Under the pieces are notes generated by a model. That model was not told where the DNA came from and ran no database searches. It worked only from the letters and a program-made list of their open reading frames with translations. DNA of 64,000 bases from Desulfuromusa sp. (GTDB lineage: Bacteria > Desulfobacterota > Desulfuromonadia > Desulfuromonadales > Geopsychrobacteraceae): contig JAKIUD010000005.1 in assembly GCA_021647765.1 (NCBI GenBank), forward strand, positions 21,677-85,676, read 5' to 3'. The position numbers and the translations under genes are program-made. Positions 8,363 to 17,108 of the stretch are shown piece by piece (within the stretch, counting starts at the first letter, position 1; each line of letters begins with the position of its first letter).

Positions 8363-9058
8363 TTACTGTAGTTTCCAAGATTGCAGTCCTGACTTCGTAC
8401 TCAATGGATTTTCCTCTTCTATGCGTGTTATTTCGCCAGTGCTGGACTGGACAAAAACGGTTGAACCTTTTTTACGTCCAACATGGACATTTGGAGAAGT
8501 TGCCAACCCTAGCCCCAATGACAGTTTTTTAAGAGATCGTTCTTTTTCTACACCAGCAACAATTTCTAATTCAGTTCCAAAAACAGCACGATAATAAGCT
8601 GTTCCCGACTTATAATACAGACCCCACAAGTCACTGGTGCCACCAGCAGAGCAAATATCAGCAGTCGGAGTAAAAGTCGTAAACGACAGGAGTCCTCCAA
8701 TCAGAGCTGCCTGCCCTAAGTTCCTCTCGCCCAGCGAAAAATCAAGATACCAACCATCCGCTGCCGATTGAGTGTTAATCATATCTGCCCATGTGGTATC
8801 TGTCGATCCTGACACTGTTCGATCTGTGTAAACCTCAAAATCGGTAACATCAATTAAATCGGTGCCGAGTAAAGTCGCCCAAGTCTTATTATTGGAGATA
8901 TCAAGAGGTTCTTTGATTCCATAATAACTCTGCTGACTCGTATCCACTTTATCACTTGAAGTGTAGTAACGCCCCGTCCCAAAGAAAACCCAGTTTTTTC
9001 CATCATCATCCTGTGCTATTGCAGGTGCTGCTGAAATCGGTTGACCAATATTCAGTAT
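8363..9058 (-). pseudogene. Orphan PilY1 C-terminal module
   Basis: About 230 in-frame residues parallel the C terminus of the full PilY1 just upstream: GQPISAAPA, WVFFGTGRYYTSSD, TSQQSYYGIKEP, ERNLGQAALIGG, GLGLATSPNVHVGRKKG, then FVQSSTGEI and TKSGLQSWKLQ at the end. The matching parts of PilY1 are GQPITAAPT, WLYVGTGRYLTAAD, QQSYYGLKEP, GLATSPGLHTGRESG and TKSGMSSWQAE. Homology starts at the 18-bp repeat at 9059. There is no credible start or signal peptide. It is either a degraded tandem copy or a donor cassette able to replace the PilY1 tip by recombination. The frame is intact to its stop, which is notable for a dead fragment. Confidence 0.8.
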
Positions 9059-9076
9059 GGATATTTCGCCTGTCCC
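9059..9076 (+). repeat. 18-bp repeat, copy 2
   Basis: GGATATTTCGCCTGTCCC again, at the upstream border of the PilY1 module. About 90 bp of non-coding sequence separate it from the stop of the full-length pilY1. Confidence 0.75.
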
Positions 9077-9166
9077 TTTTTTTCGCCTTCCTTTATAATA
9101 TTTTTATCAATAGTCTTAACTGCAAAAACCTAACGGACACTACTGACAAATACACGAGAAATAAAT

Positions 9167-12100
9167 TTACTCAGCTTGCCATGAAGACATTCCACTCTTG
9201 GTTCGTCCAGGAGTCTTTTCTTCAAAAGTCTTAATTTCACCGGTACTGGACTGGATAAAGGCTTTGGCTCCTGATTCACGGCCAGTATGCAAACCCGGAC
9301 TTGTCGCTAATCCATCACCAATCAACTGACGCTTTAGGATCTTTTCTTTTCCAGAAACATTATCAGATCCAGTTGTCACATCGGTAGAATCAGTTCCAAT
9401 AACCGGATTTTTATAAGCGGTACCTGTTTCGTAGTCCAGCACATAGACCCAACTCTCTCCTCCAGATTCACAAGGATCCGCACTCGGGATAAAACTTGTA
9501 AATGTTAATATTTTCCCTAACAAAGTAGCTTGACCGATATTTCTTTCTTTTGCGTCCGGAAAATCCATAAACCAACCCTTTTTAGCCCTGACTGTCGTTT
9601 GCAAAAGAGTGTAATTTGCCCCAGAGGCAATCCCCGCAACATCACTCCCACCGTCATAAACCTTGACAGCAGTACTATCAAACAGATCTGTTGTATTTCT
9701 ATTCAGAGTTGTATATAGAAACCCACTTGTATCTCGCGGCTCCTTCAAGCCGTAATAACTCTGCTGATCAGTATTGGCAATATCAGCTGCAGTCAAGTAG
9801 CGTCCTGTTCCCACATAGAGCCAGCGGTTCCCCTGTTTGTCCAAACCAGCTGTAGGAGCGGCGGTAATTGGCTGCCCCGTGGTCTCACCCGAGACTGAAC
9901 CGGGGGACAAATTGATAAAGGTATTATCAAGGCTCCAAGTTGAAATTATCGGGTTGTCATCCACAACAATACGACGCAATTTCCCGCCCCAACCGGTGAT
10001 TTCATCGCCAGTTACTGTGCCAAAATAAACAGCATCATTTTTAAAATCGATATCCCAATCAACACCGATAGCATCTGAAATAAAGCTATCACCGTCTAGA
10101 GTAACCAAAGCTTCTGGCTCAAATGCTGGAGTTGCAAGATCATCCTTCACACAGCTCCCTGTAGCATTCATAAAACAGACTTCTTTTGTGCCTGAAGCTA
10201 ATTTATTCAGATTCAACAGAAAGATCTTGCCATCCTGATCACTGGCAGCTTCATCCAGTGCAGTTGTATCCGGTTCACCTGCTGCATTAGCAGGACCGGA
10301 ACCAAAGAGAAGATACCAGTCATTGTTCGTCGGAGGCGAAGCAAGATTGCTCCAGCCGCTGTCTCTTAAAGTCACAACCGTCGGATAGTTCGTCGTATAT
10401 CCCAATCCAGGGAGAGTGAATTCAGCTAACAACTTAGGCGCAACCTCAGGATTAGTAATATCAAAGACAAAATAGGCTGATGTCATTGCCTTATCATCTA
10501 CCGCATCAAGAGTTCCATCATGATTCTTATCAATATTAATCTTACCGCCACCAAATCTCATCCCCCCGATCAGAACAGTTCCCCAACCACCAGGGTGATC
10601 AGCATCATTGGCAAAGATATTTGCATCAAAAACCTTAGGCTTTAAATCGTTGTAGTAAACGTGTTTATAGTCAGATTTTGTCAACCAATACAGGTGAGGA
10701 AGCAAATTTTGAGGAATATAGGCCCACATTTCGGCACCAAGGTCAAAATTGATCTTACTGGTATCATCTATGTAGGTACTCGTCGCACTATCCCAAACTT
10801 TTGGACGCTGCAAATATGCCCTATGTATCTTATCATAAAATCCGGCATTAAATGCGTGGAACATGCCATCGTTACCACCAACATAAACAACATTACGGCG
10901 GTTTTTATATTTGGAGAAATAACTGGAAAAAGTCCGGTCATAATAAAGCAAGTCAAAATTTTCTGCCGGGCGGCCAACAACCGTCGGGGTTGAATTAACA
11001 ATATCTCCCATTCTCCAGGTTTTATCAGCGCCAGAAACATTATCCTGGTAATATCGACTGCGCATCGCTGGGATCACCGACCCCTTCGCTCCAAATGCAA
11101 ATTCAGCTTGATCTTGACCACGAACCCACGCAATTTCACGTTCTGGTTGTAGAGCGACAAAAGTATCAAAATCTACGTGATCGGCAGCATCAGATACAAT
11201 TCCAGGTGGGGGCGAGGCAGCAGAGTAAGCGAATGGGTCAAAAACGTGCAAATAAGGTGCAATAGTGGCAACATTCGCTGGAGAGAAATCAATGATTTCA
11301 CCAGATTCTGCCAACATGTCACCATCATCAATAAAAGTAAAAATATGTCGCTGTTTAGCTAAATTTGTATAACTTCTCGGAGTCAACGGGTCTAGTGCAT
11401 CGCCACCGGTGTCAGGGTTGAGCCAATCAGACGAAGACCAGAGGTATTTGATGGAATCAAAAAAGCCAGTTTCCTCCGGCCCTTCTGCAAGTTCATTATG
11501 GTCAAATATCCCGTTTGCCCCAACATCAAGATACTTCTCTACAGTGTCACCATTATAAACAATGAACATATCCGTAGCCAGGTCAAGAACACCATCCTGT
11601 ACCGTATCTTCTCGCATATTGCCATGGTCATCGATAAACAAGGCATGAAGTTGACCAACCCAGTTTACGGTATTGTGGTTATTGTCCGTTCTTTCAGGGT
11701 AGAAAACTGACTGATAAATGGCTCCTTCACCGCTACGGGTATTGGAAATAACAGAAGCGGAGGTACCAGAAGAAACCTTCGTAGAAATTTGGATAAAGAC
11801 TTCTTGCAGTTTGGCTGCCAACTCTGCAGCATTATTAGCCAACAGGGCATGTCCATCGATAGCAGTTCCACCAGCAACCGCCAAGGTGTCAAGCTTATCA
11901 CCAAACGCTTCTGGAATTGCAAAACCAATGACATAGGTCTGGATATCAAAATCATCAGTAAAGCCAGTGACAGAAGTGGAGCGTAAAGCAGTTATCTCAG
12001 CTTCCAATTCGGCAATGAGATCATCGGTATCGCCAATGTTGCCATCTTTATCTGTACTGGGTAAGCCATCAGTCACCAGAACCACAAAATTCTGCTGGCA

Positions 12101-13180
12101 CCTCAGCTGTACCGGAGTCGTTAGAGAAACCCCAGCAGCTGCTTCTGCTGCAGGTAAATTCCCCTCGAAATATTTACGTGCAGACTCAATTGTACCTGAC
12201 AACGGGGTTAATCCTGCATTTCGCAACGGAATATCTGTCGCAGTAGCAAACTGGGAAGTTGCCAAGAGGTTTGTCAAATCTGTTATATGTGTAGTGCTAG
12301 AATCTTCTATCGCTGAATGCAACATACCAGATCCGGGACTTGAGTTGGAAAACCAAGTATCACCAACATGAACCCAAGACATCTCCAAGCCAAACTCATG
12401 ATAACCAGCAGCAATATCGCTATCAGTTGGATAGAACAAACTAGTAAACCAGTAATTACTATAACCATAAGTCCCCTCCAATTCAGCTATAGTTGCACCC
12501 ATGGGGGTAGCCAATACGCCTGTTTTTGTCCTATAACACCTATACGTATGGCAAGATCCTTGATTAGCTTCAGTACAAGTCCCAGGATCATCATAAGTAA
12601 AATCAGAGGAGTAGCAATACGCGGTTCCCAGATTGTTAGTTGAATACATGGGAAGTGCAGTATCGTAATATACATAATTCCCTGGATCAACCGGGTTAGG
12701 ATGCCGCTTCGCATTTGTCGTAGGATCTTTGGGGGTTGGCGTAGCAGCAGGATCATAGTGGGCAGGATCATAGTCACAATAATAGGGAGAATTATGAATT
12801 TGATATCGCACAATGCCTGCCTGTTTATAAGCCATCAATCCAAAACGCATGGTATTTTTATTGAGGTCAATTATTCCAGCAATAGCATTTCGCGCTATCT
12901 CTGATTTACTGTTAATTGCGTCACTACCAACAGCTGCTCCATCTACATCCTCATCCATACTGTTTGAATTATCTAGAACAAACAAAACATTAGGCTTAAC
13001 ATAGGTCGATATAAAGGGAGGCGTAGAGTCAAAATCTGTGTTGTAGTAAGCAGCCAAGCCGGGTGAAGAAGCAAAAGGGATCACCACGAACAAAACGGCC
13101 ATCACAACAGAAAAAAACGGGCGCATTGATTTTAAAAACCGAGAATGATCTACTTTGGTTATTTTTGCATTAAGTTTCAT
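9167..13180 (-). CDS. pilY1: PilY1-type type IV pilus tip adhesin
   Basis: 1337 residues. The signal peptide covers about residues 1-43 (ends GLAAYYN). A von Willebrand A domain follows, with a MIDAS motif DNSNSMDED near residue 70. After a ~600-residue middle part comes a C-terminal PilC/PilY beta-propeller with VYVGGNDGMFHAFNAG, the calcium-loop-like DKNHDGTLD, and WLYVGTGRYL. PilY1 sits at the pilus tip, promotes pilus extension and surface sensing, and binds surfaces. It is the last gene of a leftward minor-pilin operon, with the unknown gene at 13214 just upstream. A partial second C-terminal module follows it at 8363-9058. Confidence 0.93.
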   Translation of the reverse strand: MKLNAKITKVDHSRFLKSMRPFFSVVMAVLFVVIPFASSPGLAAYYNTDFDSTPPFISTYVKPNVLFVLDNSNSMDEDVDGAAVGSDAINSKSEIARNAIAGIIDLNKNTMRFGLMAYKQAGIVRYQIHNSPYYCDYDPAHYDPAATPTPKDPTTNAKRHPNPVDPGNYVYYDTALPMYSTNNLGTAYCYSSDFTYDDPGTCTEANQGSCHTYRCYRTKTGVLATPMGATIAELEGTYGYSNYWFTSLFYPTDSDIAAGYHEFGLEMSWVHVGDTWFSNSSPGSGMLHSAIEDSSTTHITDLTNLLATSQFATATDIPLRNAGLTPLSGTIESARKYFEGNLPAAEAAAGVSLTTPVQLRCQQNFVVLVTDGLPSTDKDGNIGDTDDLIAELEAEITALRSTSVTGFTDDFDIQTYVIGFAIPEAFGDKLDTLAVAGGTAIDGHALLANNAAELAAKLQEVFIQISTKVSSGTSASVISNTRSGEGAIYQSVFYPERTDNNHNTVNWVGQLHALFIDDHGNMREDTVQDGVLDLATDMFIVYNGDTVEKYLDVGANGIFDHNELAEGPEETGFFDSIKYLWSSSDWLNPDTGGDALDPLTPRSYTNLAKQRHIFTFIDDGDMLAESGEIIDFSPANVATIAPYLHVFDPFAYSAASPPPGIVSDAADHVDFDTFVALQPEREIAWVRGQDQAEFAFGAKGSVIPAMRSRYYQDNVSGADKTWRMGDIVNSTPTVVGRPAENFDLLYYDRTFSSYFSKYKNRRNVVYVGGNDGMFHAFNAGFYDKIHRAYLQRPKVWDSATSTYIDDTSKINFDLGAEMWAYIPQNLLPHLYWLTKSDYKHVYYNDLKPKVFDANIFANDADHPGGWGTVLIGGMRFGGGKINIDKNHDGTLDAVDDKAMTSAYFVFDITNPEVAPKLLAEFTLPGLGYTTNYPTVVTLRDSGWSNLASPPTNNDWYLLFGSGPANAAGEPDTTALDEAASDQDGKIFLLNLNKLASGTKEVCFMNATGSCVKDDLATPAFEPEALVTLDGDSFISDAIGVDWDIDFKNDAVYFGTVTGDEITGWGGKLRRIVVDDNPIISTWSLDNTFINLSPGSVSGETTGQPITAAPTAGLDKQGNRWLYVGTGRYLTAADIANTDQQSYYGLKEPRDTSGFLYTTLNRNTTDLFDSTAVKVYDGGSDVAGIASGANYTLLQTTVRAKKGWFMDFPDAKERNIGQATLLGKILTFTSFIPSADPCESGGESWVYVLDYETGTAYKNPVIGTDSTDVTTGSDNVSGKEKILKRQLIGDGLATSPGLHTGRESGAKAFIQSSTGEIKTFEEKTPGRTKSGMSSWQAE

Positions 13181-13213
13181 CTAGTTTGTCCCCGCTGATC
13201 AATTTTTTAAAAA

Positions 13214-13570
13214 TCACTGAGTATTTGATAGAATAGTGATGGTTTTCATTTGTCTTCCAACTTTGTCAACGTGAACAATAGGTGGTGGATTTTTCTGCAG
13301 CGCTACGTCCTCTTTTCCCAACCCGGAGTGATTTATAACTGTTATATCAGTGCTCAAATAAAAAGTTCCATTAGTGGTCACCATTTTATTATCTTGCCAA
13401 CTAAGTAAGTATACGACTGTATTTTTTCTAGCTTTTACGTTTGTCGCAGAGGCCTGTACATTCACAGAAGATTCCACTGTCATGGCGAAAGTATCGACAC
13501 CGAACATAACGACAAAACCAATCAATAAAACAATGAAATATCTTTTTTTCAATCTATTCAATCTATTCAT
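13214..13570 (-). CDS. Small exported protein of the minor-pilin operon, unknown
   Basis: 118 residues with a basic N terminus (MNRLNRLKKRYF), a hydrophobic segment and a likely signal-peptide cleavage after TFA (about residue 29). The mature part alternates polar and hydrophobic residues (VESSVNVQASATNVKARKNT, then FYLSTDITVINHSG), suggesting a small beta-rich domain. It has no class III prepilin motif and no cysteines. It lies between pilX and pilY1, 33 bp before pilY1, so it probably acts with them. I do not recognise the family. Confidence 0.7.
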   Translation of the reverse strand: MNRLNRLKKRYFIVLLIGFVVMFGVDTFAMTVESSVNVQASATNVKARKNTVVYLLSWQDNKMVTTNGTFYLSTDITVINHSGLGKEDVALQKNPPPIVHVDKVGRQMKTITILSNTQ

Positions 13571-13604
13571 AGGTCATTCTCCTTAATACGGTCTAAACTG
13601 GTTG

Positions 13605-14174
13605 CTAGAGCAAATGCAGCCATTGCGACCAAACCCGTGCCTGACTGTTATTAAGCCCATCATGCTGAGACCGAATATCATAAATTGCCCAAGCGCCACC
13701 GCTGGCAGAACCTTTGCCCTTTCCTTCATAACCGGCAATCATTTGCACTGCACCACCGGAAGATAAAACGGTATTAACATCAAACAGCAAACCTGTTGTT
13801 CCGGTGCCGAAATTGACTGTTGCATCACGATTCGCAGCACTATCGGGATAGATACTGTTTGCTACAGCATCAATTTGGGATAAGAAAAAGTTTTTATCGG
13901 TGACAGTCACTTTATTCAGAGTGATTGGATCCGCAGCATTATCTAACCAGCCACGTTCTTGTATGGCCACCTCCACCAGTTCCTTGCTAACCTCATTGCC
14001 ACCTTCCGCAAAGTAAAATGCCATTTTATGTGCTTTTTCATTGCCAGCGATAGAGAGTTCCAGATCAGTATTATTCAAGGCGCTGATGCCGATAACGGTT
14101 AACAGTACCAACATCATGATGGCCATAATCAAAGCGCTACCCGAATCGTCCTTCAGCCTACCAAATATCCACAT
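13605..14174 (-). CDS. pilX: PilX-like minor pilin component
   Basis: 189 residues. The N terminus DDSGSALIMAIMMLVLLTVIG matches the PilX N-terminal domain, with a hydrophobic helix and Glu in place (LELSIAGNEKAHKMAFYFAEGG). This is the usual minor pilin in front of pilY1. The start at ATG has AAGGGA nearby. Minor pilins PilV/W/X and FimT form the initiating complex at the tip of type IV pili or pseudopili. Confidence 0.87.
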   Translation of the reverse strand: MWIFGRLKDDSGSALIMAIMMLVLLTVIGISALNNTDLELSIAGNEKAHKMAFYFAEGGNEVSKELVEVAIQERGWLDNAADPITLNKVTVTDKNFFLSQIDAVANSIYPDSAANRDATVNFGTGTTGLLFDVNTVLSSGGAVQMIAGYEGKGKGSASGGAWAIYDIRSQHDGLNNSQARVWSQWLHLL

Positions 14175-14213
14175 AATTCCCTTTTCTCCACAACGAAGTC
14201 ATGCCTGTCTCAT

Positions 14214-14591
14214 CTAAATAATGTCAGGCTTTGCCATAACAATTCGAGCCTGTTTTGTCTGCCCATCGCGTGTATATTGAACATCCAAGGTAATTGTTTT
14301 GGTATTGTTCAATACATCATTATCAACAACAGTCCACTGGTAATTATAGTAGCCAAGAGCTTGGGTATGCACGCCAGCACTCAAATCCCCATGATCATAT
14401 GCAAGGGTGTACAATTCCTCAGCCTTTGCCTGACCCAGCGTGATTGCTTCAGTGACATTACGCGCAGAAAAATTTCCTTTAACTGAGGTAAATTGCATAG
14501 AAGCTACAGCAAGTAAACCAACGGCGAAAATCGTAACAGCAATCAGAACTTCAATCAGGGAAAAACCCTTATCCTGTGTTAAATATTTCAT
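14214..14591 (-). CDS. pilV: PilV-type minor prepilin
   Basis: 125 residues. The class III leader MKYLTQDKG is followed by FSLIEVLIAVTIFAVGLLAV, so PilD would cut after Gly9 and methylate Phe. Glu at mature position 5 is present. The length fits PilV. The gene begins two bases after the pilW stop, showing tight operon packing and probable translational coupling. Confidence 0.9.
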   Translation of the reverse strand: MKYLTQDKGFSLIEVLIAVTIFAVGLLAVASMQFTSVKGNFSARNVTEAITLGQAKAEELYTLAYDHGDLSAGVHTQALGYYNYQWTVVDNDVLNNTKTITLDVQYTRDGQTKQARIVMAKPDII

Positions 14592-14593
14592 GC

Positions 14594-15475
14594 TTATAAC
14601 CCCATGTTTCGACAGGTCACGACAGTTGAAAGGAGCCGCCTACGAAAATTATTATTTGGTGGAATAACCCGGTTACCAACAACATAAGACTGAGTCGATG
14701 TATAGTCTCTGTCAGCCCGCCGTGCTGTACCAAGAACCCAAATTTTTACAGCTCTAATATCTGCTAGATCCACTGCAATTCCGGTGTCAACGGCATTGAT
14801 TGTTCCATCACTATCAGTATCATCCGCTGCAGTTATCTGATTATCGCCATTTGCATCTACTTCAAACCAGTTGCCTCCACCAGCCGGATCCTGAATAGAC
14901 CAGAGAATTCGGTCATCAGAAGTATCTGCTGGCGTCCCATTATCATCAAAGTCCAAAGCACCATCGCCATCACTATCAAAAGCATAGGCAAAACCAACAG
15001 CTTGTATATATTCAGCAACAGGATCATTTCCTGCCCCAGTATTACGACCAAGTCGACTGATCCCAGCTGCGGTATAAAGGCTATATGTCACATTTTCATT
15101 TGGATCTGAGCCGCCACTTGCTTTAGTTAAATTACCATCTGGCACCCTTGGATCAATAATGCCAGTATCATCACTAAGATCCATCGTAATCTGAAGTACA
15201 TTTGTACCTGCTTGGACAAATCCCAACCCTGTGATGGCAGCCCCAGTCGGGTTATAACCGGCATTCCTTAAATCAAAGACAATAGATTCTATCGCTGCAC
15301 GCACATTCTGTTGTGCTTCAGCAACTTGCGTTTGTGCATCATATGTACGTGAACTATTGATATATAGAGTCATGATCGAAATACCAATAACGCTGGTAAT
15401 AACCAATGCGACTAGCATTTCAACCAAGGTAAAACCAAAATTAGAACTATTATATTTTGTTTTTTCAAAATGCAT
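14594..15475 (-). CDS. pilW: PilW-type minor prepilin with Asp-rich loops
   Basis: 293 residues. The leader ends NFG before FTLVEMLVALVITSVIGISI. The globular part contains two Asp/Gly-rich stretches, DSDGDGALDFDDNG (about 163) and DANGDNQITAADDTDSDG (about 210), which resemble EF-hand/dockerin-type calcium loops. The C terminus FRRRLLSTVVTCRNMGL is typical of PilW. Calcium binding is inferred. PilY1 of this operon also has such a loop, so pilus-tip assembly here may depend on calcium. Confidence 0.87.
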   Translation of the reverse strand: MHFEKTKYNSSNFGFTLVEMLVALVITSVIGISIMTLYINSSRTYDAQTQVAEAQQNVRAAIESIVFDLRNAGYNPTGAAITGLGFVQAGTNVLQITMDLSDDTGIIDPRVPDGNLTKASGGSDPNENVTYSLYTAAGISRLGRNTGAGNDPVAEYIQAVGFAYAFDSDGDGALDFDDNGTPADTSDDRILWSIQDPAGGGNWFEVDANGDNQITAADDTDSDGTINAVDTGIAVDLADIRAVKIWVLGTARRADRDYTSTQSYVVGNRVIPPNNNFRRRLLSTVVTCRNMGL

Positions 15476-15486
15476 AATTTGCCTAT

Positions 15487-15957
15487 CTATTGCAAATGAA
15501 CATAACCTGAAATGGATGTCGTTAATTGGAAACTCTTTGTAGTTACAGTATTGTTGATAACAACAGTACCAGCACCACCAGAAGGTCGTCCTCTAGGTGT
15601 AAACCCTGTCTTGTTTGCTGTCGGGAACGTTATGTTGGCTGCGGGAAATTCGATCCCGTGTTTCACGGTAATATCTGATAAAACCGTCTCCCCAGCATCC
15701 AAAATTTTATCATTATTGGGATCAACAAAAACCTGATACCGAGTCGGTGGAGAAAATACAATCGCAACAGGCTGGTTACGTTTAATAGCTTCTATTTTTG
15801 CCCGTTGAAACTGACCATACATTTCTTGCGCGACCGATCGAAGCTCAGCATTTCGACTGGCGGAAACAAGAGAAATTCCTGCAATAGTAACCATGATACC
15901 GATAAAAACCATAGTTACAATAACCTCGATCAGGGTAAAACCTTTTGAGTTTTTCAT
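15487..15957 (-). CDS. fimT: FimT/GspH-type minor prepilin
   Basis: 156 residues from ATG 15955-15957: leader MKNSKG then FTLIEVIVTMVFIGIMVTIAG, a class III prepilin. The C-terminal part has the GspH/FimT pattern (AQEMYGQFQRAKIEAIKRNQ, FTPRGRPSGGAGTV). Earlier in-frame starts (MDRKW...) would give an overlong leader. It is the first gene of the operon fimT-pilW-pilV-pilX-unknown-pilY1. FimT is linked to DNA uptake in some species, which fits comEA nearby. Confidence 0.88.
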   Translation of the reverse strand: MKNSKGFTLIEVIVTMVFIGIMVTIAGISLVSASRNAELRSVAQEMYGQFQRAKIEAIKRNQPVAIVFSPPTRYQVFVDPNNDKILDAGETVLSDITVKHGIEFPAANITFPTANKTGFTPRGRPSGGAGTVVINNTVTTKSFQLTTSISGYVHLQ

Positions 15958-16230
15958 CTTTATCCATTTCCTATCCATAATTATATCAGACCTAATGCAG
16001 GTTCCTTGCCATTTCACAAACCACAAAGACAGTTGAAAACATTAGCTATTTTCGTATTTATTTATGAGCCAACTTACAAAAGTGCAAACCCTGCACAGAA
16101 CAATCATGCAAATTATGCACTTCCTGGTTTTATGACACTGGTTACGGACGTGACGAGGGAACGTGACGTTGCTGTTATTTACAGTTTCCAGTTTTCCCCT
16201 CCGTCACCAGAGATTGAAACCACCAGATGA

Positions 16231-16554
16231 CTAACCATACATATCGGTAATAAGCTTGCGCAACTGTGCAGCTTTCATTTCAGAGAGTTGATCAATTTTC
16301 TTGCTTAATCGTTGCTTACTGATAGTACAAATCTGGTCAACGGCAATCTCAGCCACTTTGGTGGCACATTTAATTTGGAGTCGAGTTCTCCAATTTGGGT
16401 GCAATTTCGAAGTCAAGGGACAAATAACAATGGTTTCGAGGTTTTTGTTCATTGCATCCTGGCTGACAACAACGACTGGCCGCATTTTGTTAATTTCGCT
16501 ACCAATAGTTGGGTTAAGATCAGCAAAATAAATTTCATACCTTCTAATTTTCAA
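16231..16554 (-). CDS. MazF/PemK-type endoribonuclease toxin
   Basis: 107 residues from TTG 16552-16554: IRRYEIYFADLNPTIGSEI then KMRPVVVVS, the canonical MazF opening, with ICPLTSKLHPNWRTRL and VDQICTISKQRL later. MazF toxins cut mRNA at short motifs when antitoxin is lost. The TTG start overlaps the last codons of the antitoxin gene and has GGGGGAAG upstream, so the two are translationally coupled. Longer in-frame starts lie inside the antitoxin gene. All core regions look intact, so the toxin should be active. Confidence 0.88.
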   Translation of the reverse strand: MKIRRYEIYFADLNPTIGSEINKMRPVVVVSQDAMNKNLETIVICPLTSKLHPNWRTRLQIKCATKVAEIAVDQICTISKQRLSKKIDQLSEMKAAQLRKLITDMYG

Positions 16555-16816
16555 AATCTTCCCCCTCAAGCCCATCAAAACTTGTCACATTCCAATCCTC
16601 CCAATCTTCATTTTCAGTAGCCATCACTTTATATGTATCTTCGAAAGAAAGCTTCTCTTCTTTTTTTTTGCGCAGAAGCAACCCTCTGTCAGTTTCTTCC
16701 AGCAACAGTGAGCTGGTGAGATCATATTTTTGTAAAAGTGCTTTGGGGATACGAATTCCTTTAGAATTTCCAATAGGAACCAATTTAATATCTATCGCGT
16801 GCTCATGATTTTCCAT
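16544..16816 (-). CDS. MazE-type (AbrB-fold) antitoxin
   Basis: 90 residues. The N terminus KLVPIGNSKGIRIPKALLQK is the swapped-hairpin DNA-binding domain of MazE. The acidic C-terminal tail (ENEDWEDWNVTSFDGLEGED) would wrap and inhibit the toxin. It overlaps the toxin gene by 11 bp and most likely represses its own promoter. The pair sits beside repeat elements, typical of accessory DNA. Confidence 0.88.
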   Translation of the reverse strand: MENHEHAIDIKLVPIGNSKGIRIPKALLQKYDLTSSLLLEETDRGLLLRKKKEEKLSFEDTYKVMATENEDWEDWNVTSFDGLEGEDFEN

Positions 16817-16938
16817 AGGATACTCCTCATTTCCCTCCTAGAGACATTTCGTAATTATTGTAATTACATTCGAGGAAAAGGTCAAGCCAAAGGCCTACAT
16901 CGTCCCTTCAGGACTTATAGGTGTTGGTGATCTTGTAA

Positions 16939-17099
16939 CCGGTGGTTGAAACCACCGTCTTTATGACAACACCCCGGTCGGGGTGTTCATGTTCACCGAT
17001 ATCGTGCCGCCATCAATTCATTGATAATCGTTGGCACTATCAACCAAAAATATTTCCCCAACGGGGGAAGATCGTACAGACGGTGGTTTCAACCACCGG
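16939..17099. mobile_element. 161-bp element with perfect 22-bp inverted ends
   Basis: Positions 16939-16960 and 17078-17099 are exact reverse complements. Each end is itself palindromic around GGTGGTTGAAACCACC. Inside lie a second hairpin (ACACCCCGGTCGGGGTGT, about 16969-16986) and no open frame. The size and form suit a MITE or a paired-REP unit moved by an enzyme encoded elsewhere. The related palindrome GGTGGTTAAAACCACC is at 18448-18463, on the other side of the ATPase gene. Confidence 0.75.
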
Positions 17100-17108
17100 C
17101 ACACTATT

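Noticed and set aside
8082..8594. A 170-codon plus-strand frame starting in the antitoxin gene
   Set aside because: It joins the six-codon toxin remnant, a repeat, and the antisense of the PilY1 module; only the first residues match a protein family.
15958..16230. c-di-GMP (GEMM) riboswitch or sigma-54 promoter upstream of the minor-pilin operon
   Set aside because: No GEMM core was found, and GTGCATAATTTGC-like strings lack the GG-N10-GC spacing of sigma-54 sites.
16939..17099. CRISPR array beside the ATPase
   Set aside because: There are only two inverted copies of one palindrome, no regular direct repeats or spacers, and no cas genes.
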